Positions 25,565-38,510 of a stretch of 64,000 bases of DNA are shown here, in pieces. How positions within the stretch are numbered: the first letter of the stretch is position 1; each line of letters begins with the position of its first letter. Under the pieces are notes generated by a model. The model ran no database searches. It saw only the letters and a list, made by a program, of their open reading frames with translations, and was not told where the DNA came from. Both the position numbers and the translations under genes were made by a program. The DNA is from Musa acuminata AAA Group (Eukaryota; Streptophyta; Magnoliopsida; Zingiberales; Musaceae). Location of the stretch: positions 40,379,501-40,443,500 of the forward strand of contig NC_088335.1 in assembly GCF_036884655.1 (NCBI RefSeq), given 5' to 3'.

Positions 25565-28500
25565 TTGTGTTGAGCTTCTTCATCATATATATGATTAAAT
25601 CTGGCTCGAGATGATCAGTGCGATAGCAATAAGTTATGAAAGAAGCATGTGGACGACTCCAAATATTTCCGTTGAAGATTGTCACCGTTGGCACTCTTCA
25701 TTATTGAAACTTTGCTTTGATACATCAAGGGATATTTCACCAACAAACTTACTTGCTAACAAAATGACCATTAGTAACTTAGAATGATTCATTTTCTTCG
25801 TCTTTGCACAGATAGTATAAATCTACTTATGTTCGAACTGATTCACTAATAGTTTACTTTTTGATGTCTTCGAATTTGACTTGATATCGTCATTATGATT
25901 CAACATGGTTGATTTCCATGCAAGCGTTTTTCATTTGTATGGTTGTGTCAAGCATGATCGTATAATCAAGGTTTGAATTGTCACATATAAAATTGTGGAT
26001 TGAACAAATCGAATAATTCTTCAAGAAAGTTCAGCAGATGTGGCCTTTGTTAGAGATTCTAAACCTTATGAAGCCAATAAGTTTATATGTTTCTTTCTTA
26101 TAATTCTGGTGAACATTCATCTCCCAGAAAGGTCAGCAGCTGTGGCCTTTGTTAGAGATTCTAAACTTTATGAAGCTAATAAGTTCGTATGTTTCTTTCT
26201 TATAATTCTGGTGAACGGTGAATGCATCTGTAAGTAAGACTGACATCTATTGCACTATCAAATTATTTTCCATGAAGCAAGAGGATTGACAGATTAAGTT
26301 AGAAGTTTGTCATCGTTGTTTAAACTAGTCAATGTTATTGTGTTTCCTGGTTTTCTTTAATTATAAATTTGCATATTTGTTGGTTATATAGTTATCACAT
26401 ATCTGGCATTTTGTTTGTCCCAATCTTATATCTCAATTGTTTCTAGGTTACCTATTACTTCTTCCATTGGAAAAAGGGTACTCCCTTTGCTGAAGACCAG
26501 GGTATCTACAATAACTTGACCTGGTGGGAACAGATGGATAACGGGAAACAACTAACACGTAACAGGAAGTTTTTGACTGTTGTTCCTGTTGTCCTGTGAG
26601 TACTGTCCTTTTGAATATCGCTTGCATATAATTTTGATGTTTTGCTTGGACTGAAAAATCATGGAAGACAACCTTTATAAATGGATAATGGTGTGGTTTC
26701 GTAATATGGTGTTACAAATGTTAAGGCTTGGATAATTAGTCATTCTTCTTGTTGCAGCTTAGAGAGTCACACCTGGAAATGCTCTTGACATCCCAAACAC
26801 CATGAAGCTTATTCCTTGCAACTAGATATGCTTATGCCATACCATTTTTCAATTGATAAAAAAAGTCACCTTTTGATGGTGGTGATTGTTAGTGACGCCT
26901 CTATCAGCTTGACTCGGTCCTGGGCCACGTGTGTAAGAATCTAGAGATGGCTCTGAAGGTGACTCGAATGCTTGCTCGAGAGCCGACCCGCAAGAAGTTC
27001 AACGTTGAGTGGGTGCTCGACCCAATTCCTCTGATGCTCAAGTTAGGTCCGAGATAAAAAGTGAAGCCATAGGTGAACAATAACTGACTTAGGTAATAGT
27101 AAATTAGTCAGCCTTTATAGCTGGTTAAGCCCAAAGGAATATTCTATAGTATGGATAGAATATTCCCTTCTAGGCAAACTGTTATTGTTGGGTCTGGGTG
27201 ATTGTCAGGTTATCTGGGTCCTACTCTCCATACCAAGCTGGTAGCCACGTTGTCACGCACTTAGCTGGTTTTGCCTAAGTCGTGCAACACTCTTGCGTGT
27301 CCGTTCGTAAAGGTCAACCTCCTCGAAACCTCCTATGGTCCCTTAAGACATACAAAAGAGAAAACGGGTTAAAGAAAGTGTCTGGGATCCACAAGCAATC
27401 ATTTCAGTAAACACTTCATAGCCAATGTAAATTACAACCAGACTTCACAAGTTCTAAACGGTCGCACAACAAAGGGTCTAAAATAGTCCACTACAGACCG
27501 AAATCACCACAAGTGCCCATATGACATAACCGTTGTTTGCAAGCCTAGGACGACCACCAAAACAAAAGAAAATGGGGCTGCTAATCCTACTGCCAGCCCT
27601 TTACATGTTGTGTAAAGCATGAACAAAATTGAAAGACACGGACATATATGAACATTATATCAAACACTCCGTTTACAGTTTTGTCCGTGACATTCTCCCA
27701 TTTATTCCTTCGACGTTCTTATCGAAGTCTTTGCAAACGCTACATATTCTCGTCTTTGTTGAGTCTTTAATCTTCTGCTCTAGTTGCAATGCGCCCCTTG
27801 GCTCCCAGCTGGACTCCGTTGCTGTTGTTGAGTAGTTGAACTTTGATCTGCCATGTTGCTTCAACTCGCCAATGAGTCTGACTCTGGTGTAGGGTCGATT
27901 GAGTTGTGCTAATCCCTGTTGTTTCCTGTGGATCCCTCAGATAAAAGAAAAGACCATCCTTAGTATGTGCCAGTCTCTCAAATACCTCGTGCCGCTTGAA
28001 CTAGGTGGATGCTTGTTGGAGCTTTAACGAGCATTGCCTCGCAGACTTTAAAGTTTTTTTATTCTTCCTTCGTACAATTTATCAATCGATTCTTCTTTCA
28101 CTTAGTTGGCACTTCCAAGTAGGTTCACATCACTTCCGCTTTCGATTGACATTTTGTTAGGAAATGAAGCGGATAATCTACTCTCAGTAGCACTAATCAC
28201 TATTGATGAGAATTTGACAACTATTGTTTTCCATTCGATTTCTTCGAAGGATTTTTGAACTTGTGTAGAGCTCCTCTACTGGATAGATAAGAGAATTGAG
28301 GTACTCGGTTCGCTCATTCTCTTAAGAGTTGAGAAGGCAAAGGTTACTTGACTTCACCCACCTCCTCGAGGGTTGTATTCCATGCATCGAGCTGGTTACT
28401 AGCCTTCGCCTGCTCTTTGCTCACACTTTTGAAGCACTTGAAGTGTTTGCACTCTTTGCGTTGAGTTAGCTATTGTGATTCACCTTCTCAATACCATCGA

Positions 28501-31500
28501 ACTTCTGGAATGTAAGAAGTTTTCACCCCAATTTGGAGCAAGTCTCTAGTAGTTTTGGTCACCTCTGGGATTGTACCGTCTTCTCCATCATCTTTACCGC
28601 CTACTCTAAGTTGCAAGGGTACAGCATCGCGTACTGTTTACTTTGTTCCTTGGTCAAGCACCCTTACATTGACCCAAAGTCCTTCACTTTCGGCTATCTT
28701 GATGAGAAGTTCGTTGACACCGGTTTTACGAAGTTCCCTGGCCTCTACCCTTCAGCCTTGTCTTGGTACTTGGAGTTTGCCTTTGCATTCTCTACTCCCT
28801 CGATCCTTTTCACGACCAAGCGCTCTCCCTCCATGAGAGCAAGGGATCGATGACTTCACGGAAGTCCTGCCTTTGTCGTACCATGCCCATGGCCCTACTA
28901 TCCGTCGCCTTGCATCTGTGTCCCTTTCTTCACGATCGGTAGATATGCCTCTGTGGCATTGTGGCACTCCTCCGAGTCCACCTCCATTCTAGCCGTTACT
29001 TGGTTTTAGGTAGTTAAGTTTCTCTGGACTCGTTGTCGCTTTCTCGTCCTTTTCGACCCTTTGCTTCAACACTCCTGTGTTCTCCGAGCAGTTCCCTTTA
29101 GTCGATGGAAAGACAGATTGCGATTCCTATGCATAGCCTCCGCCATCATGTTGCAAGGTTCGCGCTGATTCTATTCTTCCTATCTTCCTTGGTAACAATA
29201 TTCGCTTACTTGGCCTTGTCCTCTAACTTACCAGGCTCCCTTAAGCGAATATGAGCTCTGGAGCAGTCCAAATCTCCAGTCGTTCCGATCATATCTCTAC
29301 ATGATCAAGTCCCCCCCCATGGGACTCACTAGTTTTTGGGTAGCTAAGTCCCTCCGGACTCATCGTCGCTTCCTCGCCCCTTTCGACCCCCTGCTTCAAC
29401 ACCTCTATGTTCTCTGAACAGTTCCCCTTGGTTGATGGAAAGACAGACTGCAACTCCCATGTATGGCCTCCGCCATCATGTTGTAAGGTTTACACCATTT
29501 TTGTTCTCCTTAGCTTTCTTGGTAGCAACGTTCGCTTACTCGACATTGTCCTTTGACTTGTCGGGCTCCCTTAAACGAATATGTGCTTTGGAACAGTCCA
29601 ACTCTCCAACCGCTCTGATCATACCACTGTATGATCAAGTCCCTCCCCCCCCCCCCCCCATGGGACTTACTGGTACTTGCATTCGATATTCTCCCTCGGT
29701 AATGCACAACCCCTATATGCTGATTACCAAGGCTTTTATATGATGCAAAATTCGATGCACGCACAGAAGACTCGCCTCTGCGATACTATGACATTCGCTC
29801 CTTGAATCCATAGCCTTTCTTACCGTCGTGTTGTTCACCGAAGTGGAGCTCACAGTAGCTCTCGATCATACCTTCGTATGATCTAGTCCCTCGCAGGACT
29901 AGTTTTGTGTGTATCGCACTGTCACGAATTGTTCCACCACGATCCATTGCACCATGTCGCCTCTTAGTGACATCTCCATTGCATTTTGATCATTGTGGGA
30001 TAAACTCAAATTGTGATCCCTCCATGTGTGGTCTCAGGCAACACATCGTAGGGCTTCTTCCACCTTCGAATGTGTTCGCTCCTTTGGCAATCAACCTTCG
30101 TCCACCCACTCTCGGGTCACACCCAGACGAAGCACCACTCTAGGATAGTCTGTCGCATAGTAGCTCCCGAAGTCCACCGACTTTGCTAAAAATGGTGCAC
30201 CATTGTCTGGATCTTGGGCCTTTGCCCCCACCAGCACAATCTTCGTTACGTATTACTTCCTTTATGGCAACTTGAATGGCAGCACTGTAGCATATTCTTT
30301 AAGAGTATTCGTCTCTACGTCCTCTTGCCCCGTGCCAAGGCCTTCTGAACCTAACTTCGCCTCTGCAAATTGAGTCGCCTTGGTTCATTTGTCAAATGCT
30401 TCTCTGAGATAATATGCATATGCCTTGAAGCTCCCTTCATCTTTGGCACCATGTAGAATGAGTCTGTTCCATCAGAATGAGGGACCCATGGAATAACATG
30501 ATTCCGTTCTTGCCTCTGCAAGAGTTTATGTCCTTGACCTTTGTCCAAGAAAAGCTTCGTGCCTCCGCTTCATGTTTAATCTTCTATGCCAACTCCCTTC
30601 ATGCGGCTAGGGTCCTTCATTACGTTGCACCCAAGTTGCTTCGCTCCTCGATTTGCATTGAGTTGATGGTGGCGCTCACACCCACCATTCCACGGGTTAG
30701 CCCTCCATCGAGTCTGATCTCCATATCAATACCTTTATTTTTTGTTGTCTCGAATCACTCCCCCACTTGATCTTGCAATGCATCCATTAATGCATTACCT
30801 CATGCGAGATCATGCGATAACTCCTTGTTGATAACTTCTCGCCACTCGCTCAGTCAACATGTGCGGTCCGTTGCATATGATTCTCCCTTTGGAAAACCGA
30901 GACTTATCCCTCCAAAGGTATCTGTCCCGTTAGAACAACTTCTCTCTTCATATCATTCCCTTTAGAATTTTCGGAGATCACTATCCCCTTAGACTACTCC
31001 ACCCTGCTGAACCAACTATATATTGTTCTGCCCCCACAAATGCACTTGCTAGATTGGGACTCCTCGCCAATACAGTCTCTACTGCACCCCTCAAGGCCTA
31101 GCAACATGCTGAATTCGCTACACACTTCGCCTCATACGAACGTATCCTTCTCATACCGAAGAGAAAGTTTCAATGCTCCATGGCGTCGAGTTTCGGTCGT
31201 CTTAGGATGGCCATGAACATTCCATCGTTCGTATACGAGCCCTTGCATGAGTACCGAATTCTTTAAGTTAGCAATTCCTCTCACCTCTGTGAGTTTTGCA
31301 TAACTCTTTCGGTCATTGAACAACCCATTCCACCTTGCATGGTCTCATCCTTTACCAAGCGCCTCGCTTGCCTTGAGCACCCATTAAGTACGGTTGCCAA
31401 TGTCGAGTTAACTCAGCCATCCCAACCTTTGTGCGCTATGCATTCTTCCCAGCTTGCTTGTCTTCGTGGTGCCTCTTGCGCGAAGGGTTGGCCATTCCTC

Positions 31501-34500
31501 TGAATGTCAATCTTAGATGCCCGCTCCTCTGAGCGACTCTTTTTCCCTATATCTCAATGCAGCCCCGCTAGGTTCCCTATGTTTGCATGCCAAATGTTTC
31601 TATGAGTGTCTGTCCCGCTTTGATATCATATGTCATGCTTTAGCTGGTTTTGCCTAAGTTATGCGGCACCTTTGCATGTCCGTCCACAAAAGTTAGCCTC
31701 CTCGAAACCTTCTATGGTCCCTTAGGACCTACAAAAGAGAAAATAGGTTAGAAAAAGCGTCTCACTTGGGATCCATAAGCAATCATTTCAGTAAACATTT
31801 CATAGTCAATGTAAATTACAAACAAACTTCACAAGCTCTGAACGGTCGCACAACAAAGGGTCCAAAATGATCCACTACATACTGAAATCCCCACAAGTGC
31901 CCACATAACACAATCTTTGTTTGCAAGTCTAGGACGGCCACCAAAACCAAAGAAAATGAGGCTGCTAAGCCTATTTCCAGCCCTTTACATGCTGTGCAAA
32001 GCATGAACAAAACCAAAAGACACGGACATACATGAGCATAACATCAAATACCCCGTTTACAGTTTTGTCCGTGACAACGTGACGAGCTACAATTGGGGGG
32101 GTCAGTTTTCTCCCGTCACGTATGTATCCAAAATATGTGCACAATAATACCCGTAATCTTTCTAGCAACACTTACGTATACTGCTTTAGAGCATTTGGTG
32201 TTGCTCTTGATTTGGGAATTTATGCTTTAATTAATTTGTTATACTTGTGCCACTGGTTATCATAATTTTTTTTTTTGACCTTACCCACCTTGCTGAAACT
32301 TAAGCATGCCATCATTCTGTTCAATTTGAAATTTAATTGGATTTGGTTGAGCCTGTTCCCACCAAAAGGTTTTAGTCTTGTCATCTTCTTAAGATTATTT
32401 TCTTGACTTATCTCTATTCATGCATTCTTCAATTTACCTATTCTCCAAAGAAGGTTTTAGTTACACTGCAATTTTCTTTTTCTATTTCCCCCTGTGCTAT
32501 GAGGAACTTGTTGTTATATCACTCAGATCATGATTTCTCTTTCATTTCATTTATAAATTTTACAAATATGTGAATGCTCTTTCACTTCAAGAATCAGGAG
32601 TTTGTTTTTGTTGTCATTATAATCATGTTTTACTGATATAGTCCAGATTTTATGTGATGTTTATATATTTAATTTGAAAGAGTAAGATGGCACATAATGG
32701 AGCTTTCGAGATTCACTTGTTTGTTTAGAATTCTCTTATATCTAAAAAATTTTGGCAATGGTTTTGTGATCCTTGTAATTTTTTTTCTTGGCATGAAACT
32801 TAATGCTGAGTTTTCACATAATTGTCGGATCAAAGGTTTTAGTTAAGAGTTAGCAATACCCATGTGATCAAACTCCGTCTGTATCCACATGAATTTAGCA
32901 TCCATACAGGTTCGACATCTACTATAGAATCTAGCATTTAAGCATTTTTTTTATCAAGGATCACTTATAGTAATTATCATCTTGCATATTTCATATTAAT
33001 ACAGATTCAGAATAGAACATAACTTGAAAATGAAAACGCTTATTTGATAAGTTTTTGACCTATTGTCAATCTAACGGCAACTTGCTAAGTTGATGCTGAA
33101 GTTCCAACACAGGCAAATAAGTCAAGGACTTGCTGTGGGGTTTAAAAGGCTAGTTGGTGGATAGAAAGATCTACTTTATGGATCAGGGTTTAAGCTCAAG
33201 CAACAGTACAAAATCCTCCTAGATCTAGGATGAGTCTAAAGCCTGAGGAGCTAGTCACCTGAGACCATTATTTATTATAATGTCATGAATTTACAACCAA
33301 GAAGTGTCTAGATACTTTTGGTGAGATTGCAGTTAGAAACTGCTGAGACTTAGATGCTCAGCCTTTTACCATGAGTTCTTTGCAATAATTTGAAAGAACT
33401 TGATGGGCTAACATCTGGGTAACTCTAATATTTTAAAACCACAAATTGCTCGTCTAGAATTTTGAAGTTATGCATATTCATTTCTAAATAAAAAACTTGA
33501 AAAAAAAGTAAGTTGAAACATAGGAATTCACATTTGCTTCACTTTTCCATTTATATTTTTAAAAGGATTAAAAGAAGATCCAATGTTTTTTCAGAAAATG
33601 GTTGTATGCTTAAGTGTTTAGAATACATATAAATAGAAAATTTTGATATTCCTTTTTTGTTCCTCCACAAATCTCAAGTGTATTAAAATATAGGTCAAAA
33701 CTTAAAAAAAAGTATAAAAAGAAATATTTACTCTGGCTCTGCCAAGTCCCAGTGATCAGGAGACTCTGCCTTTACCTGTTAGCTTTTGGACCAAATCCTA
33801 GCATAAAACTGTGATATGGATACTCGGGTGATCTAGATGTTACATGGGATGTGTTCAATCACTGCCTTGGGATTAGTCATGTTCTGTTGCCATGGAGAGC
33901 CTTGAGATACATTAGAAATGATTTGATATGACAAACATGTATGCACTTTCTTATTGCTAAAACAGCTACTTGGTTATTCATCCAGATGCAATTAGAGTCA
34001 ACACTACTAGGAGATTAAGTGATTCAGGTGATAATTATCTTGATAAGGCCATCACTCAGCTTCTGTTTCCAAATTTATACTCTTTCAGAACTTCATTGGG
34101 TCCAAGTCATGCGTATCTGATGCTTAACCTGGTAAAATATTAGGCTGTAGAATGTTAAACTGAGCTTGTAGTAAAAACTAGAAATGGTTAAACATCCACT
34201 ACTAAAAAAATAGTATTGAAATGTAAGTTTATAGTTGATAATGTGGTGTTTTGGCAAACCAATCCCTGATCAGACCAGGGGACCCCCAAAATATTACAAG
34301 ATTTAAAACCATGGTTGAACATCCGTAAAGCCAGCCTCACATCTCTGAGAGTTGGAGAGAACATTTTATACATAGTGTTGACAAAGTATTGAAGCCCAAT
34401 ACCACGGTCTGGTACGAATAACGGACAGGTTACAATTTCTGTAATGGATGGTATAGATAACTAAAAGGTAATTATTGCTGACTTTACACTAAGGCTAAAA

Positions 34501-35088
34501 CTAACAGTTGTTCCTTTGAGATATGTGTACATTTTTTACATGATGAAATATTTTTTTGTCACTTTCATCTTTTTTATGTAAAAATCAGTAGGTACTCTGT
34601 GAAACATGTATAAAACATGCTGGATTTCTGGCAATTATTTTGTGGGCTCAATTGAAGCTTCATATGTACATGACAAATTAATTGTATCAGCATATACCGA
34701 TGTTTCTCCGGTAGTCTAGTACAATACATTTTGTTTTGTGGCATATTGTATGCTTAATGCATGACTTTCCTTTTTTTATTTTATCTTCTCATTGTGATTT
34801 ATACCGATACATTAATGCTATTCAGCATATCTGTAATTGTTCTAAATAAGCATCTTTGTGTTTTAGCATTTTAAGGTAAATTGCTGAAGTCTGCTTCAAT
34901 TTCTTGCATCCATATAAAATGGTTTTTCTACTAAGTGTATTTTGTTTTCTGGCAGGTACTTGATAGCCTCGCACACAACCGACTACCAACACCCTATGCT
35001 TTTCCTGAATACAGTTTCAGTAGCTGTTTTGGTGATTGCCAAGTTCCCAAACATGCACAAGGTTCGCATTTTCGGAATCAACGGGTAA
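25087..35088 (+). CDS. ORMDL-family protein (regulator of serine palmitoyltransferase), 3 exons, 155 aa
   Basis: ORM/ORMDL proteins sit in the ER membrane and restrain serine palmitoyltransferase, the first step of sphingolipid synthesis. Exons: 25087-25272, 26447-26595, 34956-35088, with GT-AG introns and in-frame joins. The product is 155 residues, the normal family length. Recognisable segments are [18 protein letters not shown] near the start, a hydrophobic stretch [52 protein letters not shown], then [14 protein letters not shown] and the terminal [14 protein letters not shown]. Intron 1 is 1.2 kb and carries a (CT)n tract and a local duplication. Intron 2 is 8.36 kb, unusually long, and contains an LTR element in antisense. 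The stop codon lies within a splice-donor-like GGGTAAGC. Family assignment is very secure. Confidence 0.95.
25528..25564. repeat. (CT)n microsatellite in ORMDL intron 1
   Basis: Pure CT run inside the first intron. Confidence 0.9.
26031..26217. repeat. Tandem duplication in ORMDL intron 1, about 100-bp period
   Basis: tcagcagatgtggcctttg (26031 on) recurs as tcagcagctgtggcctttg (26131 on). Both continue with gttagagattctaaac, tatgaagc.aataagtt and tttctttcttataattctgg, with only a few differences, so the duplication is recent. Confidence 0.9.
27251..27692 (-). repeat. LTR (3' copy of the minus-strand element)
   Basis: Shares ttagctggttttgcctaag, aagcaatcatttcagtaaaca, cggtcgcacaacaaagggtc and ccgtttacagttttgtccgtgaca (in pieces) with 31630-32076. 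Terminal bases are TG and CA. Confidence 0.9.
29004..29662. repeat. Tandem duplication inside the LARD-like element, about 330-bp period
   Basis: The stretch from ttaggtagttaagtt (about 29004) recurs from ttgggtagctaagtc (about 29336). Both copies share tcgatgg or ttgatgg followed by aaagacaga, cctccgccatcatgttg, cccttaa.cgaatatg and atgatcaagtcc. A partial third copy of the last part (gatcatacc.tcgtatgat) lies near 29862-29890. Confidence 0.85.
31630..32076 (-). repeat. LTR (5' copy of the minus-strand element)
   Basis: Partner of the repeat at 27251-27692. The PBS-like sequence lies immediately to its left, as expected for a minus-strand element whose 5' end is on the right. Confidence 0.9.
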
Positions 35089-35640
35089 GCAGCACCTCAC
35101 ATGAAAGATTACTTGGTCGTGATCTTTTTTCATCAATCGCTGGATCGATAGGTAGACCTTATACACCTAGTAGATAAAACCTAATCCTGCATCGATGCAT
35201 GGTGCCAAAGTCATGGTTTGTGATTGTGTACAGAACTACTAAAGAATGTAGAAGCGGTTGTTGTGTTGCTTTTTGCTATCTGTATTCTATCTATGAACTC
35301 TTATCCATCTATTTTTATGAGTATAAGCAAAGTGGTGTATTTTTTAGCTGTTAGTCTACTATTCTGGTTTGTGCTGTTCACCATAGATTATGGGTTGCAT
35401 ATTTAGAACTAGCACAAGGTTAAAATAGAAAGAAAAAAAAAAGTTTAATCCATGCTTATGTTTCCTCAATTTGGATTCAGTGTCCGGAGATGGAAGCCCT
35501 GTTACTGTGTAAGTCAACCTTGATAAGGTTGACTCAATGTTGACCTACTGTTTTCCATTGCTAAAATATCAGCGTAAGTAACAACAATCCATGGAACTGG
35601 TGTTAAATTGGGGTTTGGAGATCCCTAGCCAACATCAAGT
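35089..35640. other. ORMDL 3' flank
   Basis: Presumed 3' untranslated region and flanking DNA. No other gene is seen. Confidence 0.4.
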
Positions 35641-35644
35641 TGCT

Positions 35645-38510
35645 CTGGGTTATTTTTTTAATAGAAGATAAGATTTTCACATTTGCCTAAGAAAATCTCT
35701 AATAACTAACTCATTTGAGAAAAATTTTCTAACTTGTATAAATAGAGTTTATGTTAATGAAATTTAACAAGCTTATTTTTACCACGTCTTAATTTATTAT
35801 GGTATTAGAATCATCTCTTGCCTTGAGTAATATTACCTCTTTCTCGTTATCCAATAATAGCAATTATTCTGATTTCCTCATTGATTGTCATATTCATGCT
35901 ATCGTTCTTCCCAACTCTGAGTTGGCCATTGGTTGCATCCTATGACATTTTTACTGTCAACCATGGTCGAACGCATTCTGTCGTCGCATCCTGTCATTAC
36001 TGTCGTCCTTCGATTGTATCTTGGCGAATACCTAATCTCTCATTTTGTGGTGCCTCTTGTTAACTCAATTATCATGGATCTTGCCCTATTGGGTACTAGA
36101 TCTTTATCAAATTACTTAAGCTTATTAAATTAGTGAATCTCTATCTAATAATCTCTCATTGACTCTTATTGAATCTCATCTATACGATCAAATAATTTAT
36201 GGGTTTATTGGATATCTAATAAAATAGGGGCTCTGAAGGATATCTCATATCTGAACCTTTGCTCATCGCAACACCTACCATATGTGTGTGACTCTCTAGG
36301 CCTAATATCGAGCTGGCCATGAGTTATACCTATCAGAACTCTTTTTGGCTTAGTGAATTATTATCTCTATAATAATTCACTTGACTCATCGATTACAAAC
36401 AAGATCACTACACTACAATTCCTAGATGATATAGGAGAATCCAATACATTGGACATGTCTGTCCTTAGTTACCGTGTACTTATAGTCCCTCATTCATTCT
36501 AATCCCCCAAAGACCGTATATCAGACATGGTGTTGTCAGGCCCATACAATTTCTACTTGAGTCACACTCTAATTGGATTCTCCTAGAGAACTCTTTCTCT
36601 CTCAATCCGAATGACCCTGACCAAGAATTTGTTTGAGCAAGAACACACGAGATATTCTTCTCATGACACTAAGAGTAAATGATCCTCTATCGACACTCAA
36701 TTGCTTTCATAAGGTTGACTACCATTCTCGAGAACCAGCAATACCAGATTTGAAACTTCCAAACCTGTAAGTCCAGCGTCAAAGAATAGAATACTCATAC
36801 AATACACCTTTGGCGTATCAAGTCTAAGGATCAGACACACAATTGAGACTACGGAATGGTTGTCTGACGTTAGGTATCATTAATCATTCACCATTTTGTA
36901 ATCGAATCAATCAGTGAACTCATTCTCCAATGAGCACTTGCACTATACTTCTAGTATCCCCACATGAGTGACTATGAGACCAGCCACCTCCATCATATGG
37001 ACGAGTATACAGTACACCAGTTTATCTGGTTATCTCGATATCCTTCTTGAGTAACTTATGACCGGGATGATTTAGGGTTTGTGTTTAAAGGCGAATCAGT
37101 CTCATTATCGTGATCTCATCATGATCTGATTCCTATTGCACAGATCCAAGGATATCACAATATATGTATGCAACAAACAATATAAAGTGAGAAAATATCA
37201 TAATAATAATAAGCAAAAAGACTATGTCATCACTTACCTGATTGACTTGCAAGGCACCTATGATTGGCACATCCATCCTTAATATCCAAGACTAAACTAT
37301 AAAAAACTAGTTATGGACTTTGTCGAGTTCTAAAAGCTTGGTATGCCGAACTTGGTTCGTTTTTGTCATCAACTGGCTTAGTCTTGACATTTCATTATTT
37401 CTACGACGACAAAATGGAGGTACAATATATTTATTGGTGTATATGGATGACATTATCGTTATAGCCAATAACTTTATGGAGATCAAGGAATTCCTGAAGC
37501 AATTGGTAAATTAATTCTAGGAATCTCTGGGTGAAAACAACATGTACATTTTTAGGACTATTTCAATATCAAGGAAAGTACATTCAAGATCTATTATGAA
37601 AGACGAACATGTAGACTGCCAAAGAGGTTGCTACTCCACTTTCTACTACTGAATCACTTAAATTATATAATGATAGCACTACTATGGATCCTACACAAAT
37701 CGCCGAGTACTTGGCTCCTTATAGCACTTATCTCTTTCACGTTCAAATATTTCATTTGCAATCAACAAATTATCATAATTCATACATTAACCATCCACTA
37801 TGTATTGGTTTGCAGTAAAACGAGTCCTATAATATCTGAAAGGGACTCTAAATCATAAATTCTCTTTATAAATACTCATCACTTCATCTCTATACCTTTG
37901 TCGATGTTGATCAGGCAAGAAACATCAATAATAAAACATCTACATTAGGGTATATTGTCTTTCTTGAAGTAAATCCAATCAGTTGGAGTTTAAAAAAGTA
38001 AAAGATAGTCGTAAGGTCTATAACTGAAGTTGAATACTGAGTCATCGCCATTGCTACCATAGAACTCAATTGGGTTACAAATCTACTAAAAGAACTTGAC
38101 ATCAACTCCACCCTCACTCCTATAATATATTGTGATAATATCATAGCCATTTACCTATACGTCAATCTAGTGTTCCACTCACGCATGAAATACATTGTCA
38201 TCGACTTCCACTTCGTTCGAGATCAAGTTGTTAGAAATTAACTACATGTTTCTCACGTACATATGGCTAATTAACTAGCAGACTCTCTCACATAACCTTT
38301 CGTCCATAAAATATTTTTATTTCATTGGTCCAATATCGAGATCCTTGACAGGAGCTCAATCTTATAGGCGTACGATAGAAGATAAGATTTTTGCTTGAGG
38401 AAATCTCTCCTAACTAACTCATCTTGATAGAGAAAATTTTTTCCTCTTGACATGTATAAATAGAGTTTATGTTACTGAAACTTAACCAAGTCTTTTAGTC
38501 TTGATCTATC
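35645..38510 (+). mobile_element. Ty1-copia retrotransposon 2 (Ale-like), internally deleted
   Basis: Direct repeats of about 150 bases at about 35655-35795 and 38366-38510 share gaagataagattt, aactaactcat, and tataaatagagtttatgtta, and resemble the LTR remnant of copia 1. A degenerate PBS (tggtattagaatc, about 35799) follows the left copy. The interior lacks most of gag, protease and integrase. From about 37290 it resumes with RT (KAWYAELGSF, IYLLVYMDDIIVIANN) and RNase H (NPISW, ELNWVTNLLKEL, IYCDNIIAIYL, FHSRMKYIVIDFHFVRD). The YMDD box is intact here, but stops break the frame. The middle, 36080-37269, is a long LTR from another family. Confidence 0.8.
36080..37269 (-). mobile_element. 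Long LTR of the Angela/Tork-like copia family, lodged inside copia 2
   Basis: From about 36290 this matches 55850-56864 closely: cgagctggccatgagtt, ttagtgaattattatc, ggtgttgtcaggcccata, caatgagcacttgcac, and aacaatataaagtgagaaaat. It ends in ca at 37269 after ggcacctatgattgg. No coding region of that family adjoins it, so it looks like a solo LTR. The left boundary is approximate. Confidence 0.75.

Larger units (their letters stand above)
27251..32076 (-). mobile_element. Non-autonomous LTR retrotransposon (LARD-like) inside ORMDL intron 2
   Basis: Two direct repeats of about 445 bases, 27251-27692 and about 31630-32076, start tgtca and end tgaca, with many substitutions between them. Minus orientation is set by a primer-binding-site-like tgatatcaaagc (minus strand, about 31612-31623) just inside the right LTR, and by a purine-rich aaatgggagaa (minus strand) next to the left LTR. 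The 3.9-kb interior has no long open frame and no recognisable gag or pol motif, so it would rely on another element's enzymes. The flanks share only acgt, next to a CACGTG palindrome, so the target duplication is uncertain. The element lies antisense to ORMDL transcription. Confidence 0.85.

Noticed and set aside
26886..27250. Possible outer LTR (text starting tgttagtgacgcc) around the LARD-like element in ORMDL intron 2, ending near 32117
   Set aside because: Looks like repeat DNA, but I could not find a second copy or matching ends in this window, so it is not listed as a feature.
28533..28853. 106-codon frame inside the LARD-like element
   Set aside because: No gag or pol motif, overlaps other frames of similar length, and lies in the non-coding interior of an LTR element.
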